64,000 nucleotides of DNA from contig OZ026518.1 in assembly GCA_964019695.1 (NCBI GenBank), forward strand, positions 86,485,950-86,549,949, in the 5' to 3' direction. A program made the position numbers and the translations under genes. Each line of letters starts with the position of its first letter. The stretch's first letter is position 1. Positions 22,801 through 37,800 of this stretch are shown here, piece after piece. Below the pieces are notes generated by a model. It did not search any database. It saw nothing but the letters and a program-made list of their open reading frames with translations, and was not told the origin of the DNA. Source of the DNA: Loripinus fragilis. Lineage: Eukaryota > Mollusca > Bivalvia > Lucinida > Lucinidae.

Positions 22801-25800
22801 TATGTTCTTAGGTAGCTTATATTGCGAACAATATGAACCCAGATCAGACTGCTACCATAGGAGGAGTCTGATCAGGGTTCATATTGTTTGCTTCCATGAA
22901 AAAGTCTAGTCTGAAGTGCACTTGAATATATGCAGCAGATGTAAAAAGCAGACAACATCTTCAGGACAAAAAATATTGGTGCGATAAGGATGGATCTCTC
23001 TCAATCTGTCAAAATTTAAGCATGTTCTGCATGAACCATGCATACCGTTGAATATTTTTCCTTCCTCAACTTTAACTCTCAGAGTGGTTTGAGTACTTGA
23101 AAAACTTTTTTTTTTCCTTAATTGTCTGCACTTTATGCTAAAATGAATTCTATTAATATTTCTCAAGTGGAGATGATTCATTCGAAATGTCTGAATCTTC
23201 CTCTACTCACACACTTTGTGTGTGCAACTAATGATCGCTCTCCTCTGAGCCTACACTTATGGATACATATTAGAATTGTCTCATTGAGATGCAACTAATG
23301 AGTGACACAACAAAATGTCTGCTTTTGACTACTTTTGTCGTCTCGTACAAATCTTTGCAAACAGTTAGGATCCAGATCAGGATCAACAGAATGTCAAGCC
23401 TGATCTGGATCCAAACTGTTTAATACTCTGATGGTATTACTGAAATCAAATTTTGAAAAACTTAATTTTGAAAAAAATCAGCAGACGACAACATGCAAAA
23501 TTACCCTACATGCAAAGAGTTTAAGATAGAGAAATATCTTCAAATTTTGTTGGGGAAAAAATAGTCTTCTTTAGGTTAATTCTGTTGAACTATTTATACT
23601 AGTCAAAAGTTCTAATCGGCCATGTGTGCTTTTATCAATTTTCTGAAAAGCTTTATGTGCTATATCAATTTCATTTGTATTCCGGAATAGGGCAGCCAAT
23701 CACTAAACAAGACCAAAAATTGGCAAAGCCAAATTCATAAAATTGTATCCGAGAGGCATTGCTGAATACACATACCCTCAATTTAAAAAATCACAAGAAT
23801 TTCCATTGGATGGTGGGGTAATTTTTGACAATTTGGCCAACAGCAACTAGTCTAATGCAGATGGAGTGTTCATTTTAGCACTTTAGTGTTCAATATGAGT
23901 TTGGCTTTTGAAATGAAAATGTTTTGCGTGTGAAAGTGTGTTATTTCAAAAGGTCATGACTCACAAATTGTGCCAAAATGCGGATTTTGAAAATGGGGAT
24001 ACCACTGTTCAAATGAACATTTTGTCAATATCTTTGCTGTCTTGGGTATATGACACATCTGGCTATTTCTAGGTTTTGTTTGTTTGTTTGATTTGATTCT
24101 TTACATCCCATCAACAATCTTTCAGTTAAACAGGGATGGTTCTTCCTGGGCTGAATCAGTACTAAGCTAGGATAAATGTGTCTTGCTCAAGGACCACAAC
24201 ACAGCTTAGCCGTTGAGGCTCGAACCCGCGGCCCTTCGGTGTTGAGTCAAGCACCCTACCACTGAGCCTATTTCGAGGTGCAAAAACAGTAGTAATGTCA
24301 TTTTACGTTTTGAAGAAAATTAATAAATTGCAGGTGGCAGGTTAGAACTGTTGGCTAGTATATTTCTTTATTTGATATCAAAGCCAGTTTATAATGACCA
24401 GATTGTAGTACATGTAGTTGGCTTTGTTTACTTACATTTTGCTTTAACAGGTCGAATTTATACGCGGAGTGTGTCGGAAGACCCCTATAATCTTCCTGCT
24501 CGTGGTTCTATCATACCCACTGGTCTTGAGAGAGGTATTACCCCTATTAACCAGAGCTTAGCAATGTGTTTTAATATTTGTTTCTGTCTTACCCTAGGTT
24601 GTAGGGATTATGCTTAAGTTATAACATGTCTATTAGATACTCGCATGCATAACTTTGATTAACACTTTCCTTTCTACTGGTGACTTTTGTCAATACTTGC
24701 TTCAAATGAGATCTCCTCCTAAACCACTGGGTAGTATTTCACCAAACTTCACAGGAATGATTCTTAGATGGTCCTCTTTCAATTCCATGCAAAGTTCTGG
24801 GTGCCAATTGGCAATCAAAAGAAAAATCTTTTAGTTTTTTGTTACAAACCACTGGTCCGATTTGAAAATATACTCAGAAGAAAAAGTTTAGTCAGTATTT
24901 ATGTTTTCTCATAAAATCAACAATACTGCATAAATCATTGTCAAATTTTATACATGAGTTGTATTATCGTAACTTTACATGTACCTGTTTATTGCGTGAC
25001 AAATAATGCCTCTATTAGACTGTATAAACCACGAATGGAGCAAACAAAAGACTTGTTTTGCATGTGCGACTCAGGTGTGGCTCGCTGTCAATCACAAAAC
25101 CAGCATCACTACTGGCAAATGAATTCGTTGTTTGAAGTGTATTGCATGGGCAAGTCAGCTTGGCAGCTGTCAATCAAATTAATGTCTTCCATGAGGCAAT
25201 GGACAGTTGCAAAAATTTTACGATTTATTAAAGGCTTGCTTTGAAAATGTAAATATTTATTGATAACTTACAAAGAACTAGAAGATTCCAATTATCATAA
25301 GCAATTCAGTTCTAAAAGAATTCAAGGGTCCATTTGATAAATGGCCATTGCACAAATTGAGCCTGTTAGTGTTCACTCCTGCCGCCAGTGTTATTCACTG
25401 AAGTTTAAGCCGAGATCTTGGGCAGAGTTTAGGCCCCTAAGAGTGTGGATCCAAACTATTTGACACTCTGATGGTATTTCTGAAAAAGTTATTTTAAAAA
25501 AGTAATTTATCGAAATATAATCAGAAAAGAAAAAAATCATAAAATTACGGAGTATGCAAAGACTTTCTAGCGGGGACTTTTGTAATTTGCAAACAGGTTG
25601 GACCCAGATTTTCAAAAAAATCATTAGAAAACAAAAAAATCGTGAAAAATTATGGAGCATGCAAAGAGTTAATGGAAGGTTCATGTCTCATTAACATTTC
25701 TTCTCACTTAATGTCTAGCTGCTTAAATGGTCAATTGGTTTCCAAGATAATCTCAAAGAGAAATGGAATTCCAGGATGCTGCATGTTAATTTGGAAAACC

Positions 25801-28800
25801 ATTAAAATTGGCTACTGTTTTTCTAGTCTAGCTCCTAGACCTTGATGTTTTTGTCAGAATAGAACAGAACATAACTTTATTGACATAAAACTCAGGCCAC
25901 TCACAGGTAGCGTAAGAGCATAAGGTACAAAAACAAAGCATACACATGATATACATAAAATACATGAGTACAAAGAGCATGCAAAAGGTGAAAATTGAAA
26001 TGCAAGCAAAATCGACCCTGAAAGAGCCTTCTATATGTCAATTGTACTGTATAATCAGAGGCGTATGATAGGTCTGGTATAATTTGATCTAACAAATATT
26101 CTCCATCATGATTTGCCTGTCTCCATCTATTCCTAAATACAGTGCAGTCCCATATGTTTTGGTTCCCAGTACATCAGTCCTGATCTGGGTCCAAACCATT
26201 TGACACTCTAAAAGTTCATTCTGAAAAAAAAATCAGCAGATGACAAAAAAAGCAAATTTTCCCAGTTAATGGACAAACAGTCTTAGAGTTAAGACAGGTT
26301 CTTTTCAATATATGTGCCGATAAACACTATTTCATCAGAACGTGAATCCTGGCACAATTTTGACTTTCTGCAAATGTGATAGTCTCCCACATAAAACCAA
26401 TGAGGTCGGCAAAAAATCAATATGGTAAAATTACAGTAGAAAATTTGACAACAAAACGTCTGGTTGTGCTCGAAGTCGCGATGTAAGACTTCTGTCGTGC
26501 AATCTGAGTAATGACAATTTCTTAAAGTGTTAGAAGGCAAGGAAAACTGATTAAACTCTTTGCCTACTGGGTAATCTTCCATGCTTTTTTGTCGCCTGCT
26601 GATTTTTTTCAAAATCATTTTTTTTCGAAAAAAAATTTCAGGAATACCATCAGAGTGTCAAACAGTTTGGATCCAGATCAGGCCCGACATTTTGTATGGC
26701 CTGATCTAGTTCCAAACTGTTTGCAAATGTTATAAGCAGACGTCACTAGTAGGTAAAGAGGTAAAGTTTGGATTTGTGTCACTCCTGTCCCATATATCGT
26801 TGCGAGAGAACCTAAATCTGTTGATTGCGAATAACAAAGGTATAGCAGGGTGCCCACCCGTCAGGGAAAAGTCAGGGAAATTTGATTTTTCTTCAAGGTC
26901 AGGGGAAAGTCGGAATTCTGTAAAATGGTCAGGGAAAATAGAAAATCTTCAAAAGTCAGGGAAAAATCAGGGAGTTTTAAAATCATGCTTTGTTAATCCC
27001 TCAAAAATTGAACAAACAGATATGAGATGATGACTTCAATAGTTTTAGGGTGAATATAATATGCAATCCAGTTATATTTCTCTTGGTTAGTAACTGTTAT
27101 TTAATCTAAGACCTAATTTTTGGTCACATTGTTTTAACTGACCCGAGTCAAAGGCTCAAGTGAAGTGAGGTATGTTAATGAGTAATAATTATGGTCTGTT
27201 GTCGTTGTCTGTTCACATTTTCAACGAAGTATATATCTCAAGTTGTGATCAAATTTCATGTAAAGCACATATAGTAGGGGAATGGATGCATAAGGCTTTT
27301 GGACTGACTGGATTGGAACTCTAGTTGCCATGGCCCAAGGGCAACATAAAGCTCCCATAGACATGAAAAATTTAAAAGGTGAGCGAGCCATCAGAGTTTG
27401 CGCCAATTTCAAAATGCACGATGTGCACGTGCTGCGGTAAACCAGCAGGGTTATTTTCTCATATACTGTTCGATATTGAAAGAGAGTTGTTCCTATTGCA
27501 ATAATCCAGAGAAAATTTAGTGCTAGCAAGCTTAATTCGCCGTCCAGGCTATCAACAAATTACAGAAATACCGCGTTTTGACGTCTTGAAACAGGTACAC
27601 ATGTTGCTGACGTAACACACAGTTTCGGATGCAATGAGCAAACAATTTATCGTCTGCAAACACGTTTTCTTTGGCCTGGCAGTAAAAATGACACACCTCC
27701 GTTGGGGAGACCACGGATAACGACGCCATTGGAAGTTAGGGTCATAGTGACGTCAACATGACGTAATCGCTTCATGGCCGCTTGTAAATTTCTTAAATTC
27801 CTTAAATTTCTTAAATTCCTTAGTCATGCAACAGGTACGAGAATTTCCGTATGTACTGCCAGAAATCGTCTGAGGGGTGCTAGACTGATTTTTGAGTTTG
27901 AAATTTGAATTTTAATATTGACCACTTTGTGTAATTTTGATGAAGAAAATGTGTATATTTTCAAAATGTTTTGTTGAAAATGTTCACATTTGTAAGACAT
28001 TACATGAATTTTATTTTGAGTAAGGTTTTTGTCAATATTAAGACTGTCTTACAAAATTATTGCACACAGTGTCTGTACTGACTAAACTTTCTCTCCTGAG
28101 TATAATATGGTGCAAATGATCCTTGGGTGATGCTCTGTCAGAACTGTTTAATTTATTCTGATCTGTCAAAAAAACATGAGCACCATTGTTGCCTATACAT
28201 GTGAGAAAACTTGAAAAATCTACTGAACTCATTCAAAAACAATTTAGCATAAACTTTAAAAGTCTTCTTTTCAAGAACTACTTGAGTGATTTGAAAATAA
28301 CTTGTCACAAATGTTTCTTTGGTGACCCTCCACCAAGATTGTTCAAATCATCCTGATCCATTAAAATTGGCACCCAGGGAGAATGGGTCCTTTAAGGGGG
28401 CAGTGAAACCCAGATGAGCAAATCCAGGGTCCTCTGAGACCTTTTGTTATCTTCTGTTGACATGTTTATTTTATCTAAAACTTTTTTTGTCGCCTCTAAT
28501 GGATATTAAGTATTAATCGTGGTTCAGCATGCAAGTATTTGGTAGGCATGTATAATGTCTTTGATTTTAGTCACATGACTTTTGATAACAAAGCCTGAAG
28601 ATAATAAAAGAGAGCATTATGGTTTTAGATGCGTCTTTCTTTTGTAGCAGATGAAAAATCTTGTCCTACTTTACTTGATTTTTGGTGAAAATAAGTCTTA
28701 TCATTTTATGTAAACCTTCTGCTGGGAGATGATTAACATGAAATATCAAATCTTATTTGGTTTCTTAAAGCAGGGACAAAATTTGAAAAAGTTGACTGCT

Positions 28801-31800
28801 GCAAATATTTGGAACTTTAGAACACTATATGGTAACTTTTTCAACATTTTAGTGACCTAACAACAGTAAAACCTGTCTTAAGCGGCCACTCAAAAGGAAG
28901 ACCAAAAATTTGTTTTCAAGACCGATTATTGCTTAATGCAGGTTAAAAGTATTGCAGAATGCTCCAAGAGAGCATTCTGCAATACTTTCAACCTTCTTTA
29001 AGCTACCATTTGTCTTTTAAACCTTTGTTTTGTCTATTTTGAGCGGTCGCTTAAGACAGGTTTTACTGTATCTGAGTAGAGCTGTATAACTGAATCATTT
29101 TGCATGCTTTTTTGTCCTCTGTAGTTTCTTTAAAAAAAATGGATCTTCAGGTCAGGCCGGACATTTTGTTGGGCCTGATCTGGATCCAAACTTCAGCAGA
29201 GGACAAAAGTTACTAGGAAAGAGTTAATAATCTGAAAGTATTCATTTTGATTTTACATGAGTCATGTGACTGGGTGCCTTGTTTTAGAGATTATAATTTG
29301 TTTTGGAAAGAGGAATGTGTAGGGCTGTATAGACTAGTCTACCGCCATTAGAGATGTATTTAAGTTGGAGGGCTACCTCCAATGGAGGTCTATTTAAGTT
29401 GGAGGGCTACCTCCAATGGATGTCTATTAAAGTTGGAGGGCTACCTCCATTGGAAGTCTTGCTCAAGGACCACAATGTTTAAAAACAATTTGGCCAGCAC
29501 ATATGATTAACTCATTATCTTGGTACTTATACATGGGTGAAAGCTTTCAGGATTATTCCTGAATTCAGGATTTTGAGGCTGACTTTCCACAGAAAGTCAG
29601 CCTCAAAATCCTTAATTAGTCAGATTCTTATGGCTTCTTTGATTGAATTTTAGTTTATCTAAAGACAATAGACCATTTAAACTTGAAATTGTTGATATTT
29701 ATAGGCATACTGCAAGTTTTAAGATATGATTTTCATAAGTTCAGGATTTGGAAAATTTTGAATATAGCATGAATAAAATCACTCTTAAATCATGCATAGC
29801 TACCTAGTGGGGCTAGAGGGCTGATGTTAGGCCTGAGCCTGCATATGCCAGGTCCTGGTGAAACTGAGCCTTGGCTGCTATTAGATGTAATAAGTACCAA
29901 AATTATATGTTTTAACAATTTTCTGGTGATCAGTTTAGACATAACCTGTCGTGTTTTCAAGGTTTTTACTTAGAGCTACTTACATGTTCTTGGTTCTCTT
30001 AACCCTTTACTCCATAGGCCATTATAGATCATAACATCCTTTTTTATTTTTAGGTCATAACATCATTTTCTATTGTTCTGTTGTCTAAAACAGCATTGAA
30101 TAAAAGTCAAGAAAAGTTTAAGTAAAGTTTTGAATACTTTTGAAAATATTCTGGAAAATGGAGCGTTTGCTCCAAAAGAGGAAATGCTCCATTTTTCATA
30201 ATATTTTCAAATACATGATATTTCAAAGGTGTCAAAAGGAGTTATTATGAAGTAAAGGGTTAAAAAACAGATGGTGGCACTTGAAGCACTGGTTGGGGGT
30301 ACATATACATCTGCCTACACTGGGCATGTTGTCTAGTTGTTTGAGACTCGATGAAAAATAACATTGGTCTAAAAAGGGTTATAAATTACCAGTATGAGTT
30401 CCAAGTATAGTATTATAAATAAGACTGCATTGCATGACCCTTGGGTCTGCACTATAATCACTATGTTCGTGTTTGTTACCAGTTAGTGAAAATGTTCATA
30501 ACTCTTGAACCATATGGTTTATTTTTATCACATTGTGTACACACATGCATGTCAACATTCCTTAACCACTGTCATGTGAACCCACCTGGTTTTGATAGAT
30601 ATTGGATTTCTGTGCAATTGTCCGGCCTTTTGAGGTCAGTTAGTGAAAATCCTGAACCTTATGGAATATTTGAATCAAATTTTACATACTTTTTTATTTT
30701 AATATTGTCCAGCCACCCTGGTATGCAAAACAGTGACAAAGCAGCATTTTGGCCGGTCAAGGTCTTTTAGTAAAAATGCTCATAACTCTTGAGCTGCATG
30801 GCATATTGTAATCAAATTTTGCATATTAATACATTGTAGCATTATCAAGACACACATATGCAAAACGGTGATAAGCTTTGCCAAGAAAAAAAATTGTGGC
30901 AAAGCCTAGTAATTGTTTTGCATACCATGATAAAATGTATTAGAACCGGCTTTCGTATGGAACCTATTTCAGAACAGCTATGTTGAAACACTGAACAATG
31001 CTTTTTTATGAATTGAATTATTTATGAGCCCTCGTCCTTCTAAATCCATGTATATCAATATGCCTATTCACCATAATTCACCTCTCCGAAAACCACACCT
31101 ACTTTAACTCTTTGTTTACATGTGTCATCTGCTGATAACCTTTGCAAACAGTTTGGACCCAGATCAGGCCTGACAAAATGTAGGGCCTGATCTGGATCCA
31201 AACTATTTGAAAGTCTGATGGTATTCCTGAAAGAATTTTTCGAAAAAGATGACTTTGGAAAAAAACAGCAGACACATTAATGCATGAAAAATTATCGAGC
31301 ATGCAAAGAGTTAAATCCACTAACTGTAAGGTATACCTCAGATTAATTGTGGGAGACTGAACATGTGCGATATTGTTTGTGAGGCTATGTCACATGCTAA
31401 GTCGTCGTTGCACTGGTCAGTTATACACTATCAGGTGACTTTTGAGTGACATTCTGGGTGCAGTTACGTACATGCGTAATAAAGATAGTAACATTCAAGG
31501 GAGGTCACCTAATGTGGTAAAAGGGATTTTGCATACCATAAGGAACTGCTCTTAAAGGAAAGAATTTGCTCCCTCTGGGAGCAAATTCTTTCCTTTAAGA
31601 GAAGTTCCCATCATGAAAAGGGACTGTGGCCAGTTATACACTATCAGGTGACTTTTGAGTGACATTCTGGGTGTGGTTTGGACACACGTATTATACCAAA
31701 CATGAGCAGCTCTCAGGAACTCTGTTTCAGAATGTAAATGGTGGAATGAATATTTGTTTGTTTGAATTGATGCTTTACATCCCATTCAACAATTTTTCAG

Positions 31801-34800
31801 TCACATTGGAATGTTTTCTTGTGTTAAACCACATGGGTGAAAGTTTTCAGGATTATTCCTGAATTCAGGATCTTGAGGCTGACTTTCCTCATAAAGTCAG
31901 CCTCAAAATGCTGAATTAAGGAGACCTTAATAGCTTCTCTGATTTAATTTCAGTCTGTCTAAGGACATTTGATCATTTAAACTTGAAATTGTGAATATTT
32001 AGTGGGCATACTGCATATTTTAAGAATGGAGTTTCGAAAGTTCAGGATTTGGGAAATTTTGAATTTTCACTTATGTCATCAACTCAGGATAAAAAATACA
32101 ACAAAAGGATATGAGCTTGCATGTTAGTTTGCATGCATACCTGCATAATTATGTGCCTACATCCTTTTTTTAACCCTGTTAGTATTTGAACACCATAAAC
32201 AGGTACATGTACATTAGCAGTGTTGACCAAGATGAGATATAATACAGAGGCAAGTTCAACAATGCGAGAGCTTGCCGAGCGCTCGTTGATTGGTACCTAT
32301 CTTTATCCTTAATGTGTAAAGCCTGACATCAGTACAACGAGTGCTTGAAAGCGCTCGCGTTGTTGAACTCGCCTCAGGTGTCAGGTTATTATTTTCAAAA
32401 AATATTGTATTTTTGTCTAAAGATCTTTTTTACCTTAACAAACAGTGTAGACCCTGATGAAATACCACATTATGCGTTTACACTGTTTGTAAAAGTACCT
32501 GTTTTGGGGTTTCCCGTATAAAAAGGGTTAACAGTTCCATAAAGTTTTCTTGCATGTTTAGGTGTGTCAGGGCGTAGACACTCTCGGAGTGTGTCTGAAG
32601 ATCCTTACATTATTCTCGGAAGAGGTTTTGTCGTACCCTTGGGTCTTAGAAGAGGTATTTTCTGAAGACGCTTTCACACTAACGCCACCTATATTTTGCA
32701 GCAGACGACAATTTAAAATTTTGCAGCTTTTTCAAAAATGACGAATAAGGCATGATTTTTCATGAGAAATGTCTGCTTGCAGACGATGCTCATGATATAT
32801 CATACCTTATTTTTTTTAAAAATTGGGAAAAATGTCTCAAAGTTTATCGTCTGCTGCAGTTGTGATTGGCGCTTTAAGGGTTAATATATAATAATTGGAG
32901 TTTCCCAGTACATGTAATTTTGCTTTTGTTTCTGCATTTTCCTGCTCCTTAACTCCCTAACTGGCTTAGCAGACGTATGATGATATTGAGTCATTTCATG
33001 AGAAATGAAAAATTTATTTAAAGAATATCAACATATGTATGCAGTCCAATCTGAGCTGCTTTAACTCTTTGCCTACTAGTGTTGTCTGCTGAGAAATTTT
33101 GCAAATAGTTTGGACCCAGATCAGGAATCACAAAATGTCTGGCCTAATCTGCATCCATACTGTTTTACACTCTGAATGGTTCCAGAAAGAATTTTTCGAA
33201 AAAAAAAAGCTATTTAAAAAAATCAGCAGATGACAAAAAAGCATGAAAAACTACCCAGAAGGCAAAAAGTTAACCTTGTTATTTACTTTATAGCTCAGAA
33301 GAGAGCTTTTGTGACAAGAGTTTGGTATCTGTTAACTTTTTAGCTAACCTGAGCAAAAGGGTCAAGTTGAGTTTTTGTGATCGATCTTCGTCCATACGTC
33401 CGTCCGTCCGTGCGTAAACTTTTTCTTTAAACGGCATCTCCTCCTTACCAACTCGTCCAAATTTCATATAACTTCACATGAATGTTCCCCATGATGACCT
33501 CTTTCAAAATTGCACAAATGGTTCCACACCACCAAACAGGAGGGCTCCCAGAGCTCCAGACAAGAAATATTTTAAATGACATCTCCTCCTGAACCACTTG
33601 TCCAAATTCAAAATAGTTTCACAGAATTGTTCCTCTTGATACCCTATACCAAACTTGCACAAATGGTTCTGATCCACTGGTCCAAATTCAAGATTATTTC
33701 ACTTAATTGTGCCTCATAATACTCTCTTCCAAATTTGCACAAATTGTTCCGCTCCGCTGCACAAAAGGGCTGCCAGAGCTCCCCAGATAAGAACTATCTT
33801 TAAACCACATCTTCTCTTTAACCACTGGTCCAAAATTCATATAACTTCACATGAATGTTCCCCATGATACCCTCTTTCAAAATTGCACAAATGGTTCCGC
33901 TCCACTAAACATGAGGCTGTCAGAGCTCCAGATAAGAAATCTTTTAAATGACATCTCCTCCTGAACCACTGGTCCAAATTCAAAATAATTTCACAGAATT
34001 GTTCCTCTTGATACCCTCTACCAAACCTGTACAAATGGTTCCACTCTCCTGAAGAAAAGGGCTTCCAGAGCTCTAGATAAGAACTATCTTTAAAAGGCAT
34101 CTCTTCCTGAACCACCGACCCAAATTCAAAATAATTTCACATAATTGTGCCTCATAGTACCCTCTTCTAAAATTGCACAAATGGTTATGCTCCGCTGAAC
34201 AAAAGGGCTGCCAGAGCTCCAGATAACAAATCTTTTAAACAACATCTCCTCCTGAACCAGTGACCCAAATTCAAAATAATTTCACAGAATTGTTCCTCTT
34301 GATACCCTCTACCAAATTGCATAAATGGTTCAGCTCCCCTGAACAAAAGGGCCGCCAGAGCTCCAGATAAGAAATATCTTTAAAAGATATCTTCTCCTGA
34401 ACCACTGGTCCAAATTCCACTGAACGAAGGGGCTGCCAGAGCTCTAGATAACAAATGTCTTTTAATGACATTCCCTCCTGAACCACTGGTCTAAATTCAA
34501 AATAATTTGATAGAATTGTTCCCCATAATGCCCTTAACCAAATTCACACAAATGGTTATGGTCTGCTGGACAAAAGGGCAGCCGGAGCTCCAGATAAGAA
34601 ATATCTCTAAACGACATCTCCTGCTGAAACACTGGTCCAAATTCAAATTAATCTCACAGAATTGTTCCTCATGATGCCTTCTACCGAAATTGCACAAATG
34701 GTTCCAATCCACCGATCAAAAGGGCTGCCAGAGCTCTAGATAAGAAATGTCTTTTAATTAGATTTGCTCCTGAACCACTGGTTCAAATTTCGAAATAATT

Positions 34801-37800
34801 TCAAGGAGTTGTTCCTCATGATGGCCTCCACCAAAATTTTACAACCAGTTTTGCTGGCCTTAATACAGAGGTCGCCAGAGCTCTAGATGAGAAATGTTTT
34901 TAAATGACATCTACTGAACCACTGGTCCAAATTTGAAATAATTTCACAGAAATGTTTCTCATGATGCCCTCTACTGAAATTGCAAAATGGTTTTGCTCCG
35001 CTGAAAAAAGGGTCGGCAGAGCTATAGATATGAAATAACTTCAAATGAAATCTCCTGAACCACTGGTCCAAAATCAAAATAATTTCACAGAAATGGTCCT
35101 AATGTTGCGTTCTACCAGAATTCATCAGAAGGTACAGCTTGGCTGAACAACATGGCTACCAGAGCTAAAAATAGAAACATCTAAATAAATCATATCTCCT
35201 TGGCCACAGGTCAATACATCATCTACTCATGTGCCTGCACTCAGGTGAGCGATCCAGTGCCCTAGGGCCCTCTTGTTCTTAAAAAGAACTGCATATCCTC
35301 CTCAACCATTGTCCCAAATTCAAAACAATTTCACACATATATTCCCCTCTACCAAAGTTGCACTTATGGTTTTGCTCCACAGAACAAAATGGTCATCAGA
35401 GTTAAATATAGAAAAAATCTTCAAACCATTTGTCCAAATTCTGAATAATTGCACACAAATGTTCCTCATAAAACTCTCTACCAAAATTGCACAAATGGTT
35501 CCGCTCAGCAGAATAAAATGGTCACCGGAGCTAAAAATGGACGCCTCTTCTGGGAGTGATATAATGCCATGTAATAAAATCAATAAACCACTAGTGGTTT
35601 ACAGAATTAGTAACGTATTAATGTCCATTATAACGTTGCATAAAATATGGCAAAATGTTTATGTTTTTCATGCTGAAAATTCGATTTTTAAGCAGTTTTA
35701 ATGTCATGTGATAAATAGAATCTAGCATTCATGCTCTTATATTATTGAAATTATTAAACTAGTTGCAAAAAAGTGATAAAATGCTTGGCAACCCTCACAT
35801 TTTATGACTTACTCAACTCGTTTGATAAATTCAATAAAACATGTTCACTCATACAAGATCATCTATGTAAACCACATCTGAATGGCTTGCCATACCTCAA
35901 AATAATTTCCTACAAAATGTTCCCCGCAATTTCCTCCACCAAGATTGCACAAACAGTTCCACTCAGTTGGATACAATGCCATTGGTGAAAGTTTTCAGGA
36001 TTAATCCTGAATTCAGGATTTTGTGGCTAACCTCCCATAGAAAGTCAGCCTCAAAATGCTGAATTAGGCAGATTATAATGACTTCTATAAATTAGTTTCA
36101 GTTTACTATAAGACAAATGACCTTTTAAACTTGAAATTATTCATTTTTTGTAGGTACATGTATACTGCATGTTTTGAGATTTGACTTTCTAAAGTTCAGG
36201 ATTTTACAAATTTTGAATTTTCACCCATGCAATGATCAACAGAGCTAAAAATATTTAAACAACATTTTCTGCTGAACTACTGGCCCAAATTTAAAATAAT
36301 TTCGTACAAATTTTCCTCTTATATTAATGTTTCCTACCAAAATTGCATAAAAGATTTTGTTCTGCTCTGCTGAACATTTAGCCCACTTTAGCTAAATTTT
36401 TGAAAGTTTTCAGGATTAATCCTGAATTCAGGATTTTGAGGCTGACTTTCCATAGAAAGTCAGCCTCAAAATGCTGAATTAGGGAGATTATAATAGCTTC
36501 TTTGATTTATTTTCAGATTAACTATACACAATTAACCAATAGTTTAGGATTTTGAACTTTCACCCTTGTAGCTAAAAATAGAAAAAATCTTTAATAGACA
36601 ACCTCTGACCCACTTTTAAACAATACTTCATCCTGAACCAGGACTCAGATGAGTGATCCAGTTCCTTGGTCCAACTCCATATGTGATAGGTACCTTTTTC
36701 TCATGAAATGGCCATTCTTTTTTCTGTTATCAGAAACTGAGGTCTATCATTTACCAGGCCGCATAGCGCAGTCGGTAACGTGTCTGACTGCTGATCCAGG
36801 GGTCGCGAGTTTGATCCCAGCCCTGTCCTATACTTTCACAGAGGTTCATCATGAAATGGGCCTCGATGTGAGAAAACCTGTCTTCGGGGGTTTGTGAACA
36901 ACACAGGCGCAGACCAGCCTGCGCATCTGCGCAGTCTGATCAGCGCCTTTGTTATTCGCGTTTTGGAAAGTACCATATCTAAGCTTGCTTCAAGCGAAAT
37001 TTCAGTTTTCTAGCTAGTCTCTGTAGCTGAGGAGACTGGTTTTAGTCTGGCTTTGTCGGAAACCCCAAAGACAGGTTTTGTCGCGACGAGGCCCAAATAA
37101 TTTCTACGGCCATTCTCGTCCCTTCTGCTGATTCAAGAAGGGTTGTTGTAAGTTACAAGCGAAAGTATGTACATGAAGTGCTGGTTAACCACTTAATCTA
37201 GCTTGCCCAGGAAAAAAGTGTTGTTAGGTGAATTGACAATCCTTTCATGACCATAACTGTTGACAGGGACGTAAAGCATCAAACCAAACCAAAAATCATT
37301 TATATAAACTGTCACATTATGAGCAGTGTGCATAGTATGCTTTAGTCTTATTTTCTGCTGGAAATATTGCGTATATCACATAATATACCTAATGTTGTGT
37401 GCTGTGTTCAGTTAATGGCTGATCATTAATTCTGAAACGTTTATTGTTTCCTATTGTTTCCGCGGACATTCAAACAATCAATCATCAGCTGATTGCTTCA
37501 AATATAGCTTTCTAATATCTTGGGTAAAGCTGTTGTGGTGGCTCGTTTATCATTGCTTTCAACCACTTATACAGTATGTTATAGAAAGAAAGTGTTTTGA
37601 CCTGCCTTAATAACCTGTCTGGACATAGCCTTTACTGTAAATTACAGTGGTGCTGGGGTCCAATCCTGGCTCTGCAAATCGAGACATTCATATTTTTGAA
37701 TGATTGTCTTGGCAACCAAAGTTTTATATATGTGGGGGACATTTGAGCTGTGACATGAGATTTCTAACAACGTGGTATGTGCGACCAGCAAAGCCTCAGA

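Noticed and set aside
33837..35583. Several minus-strand open frames with related peptides
   Set aside because: They are translations of the 145-bp tandem array, not genes.
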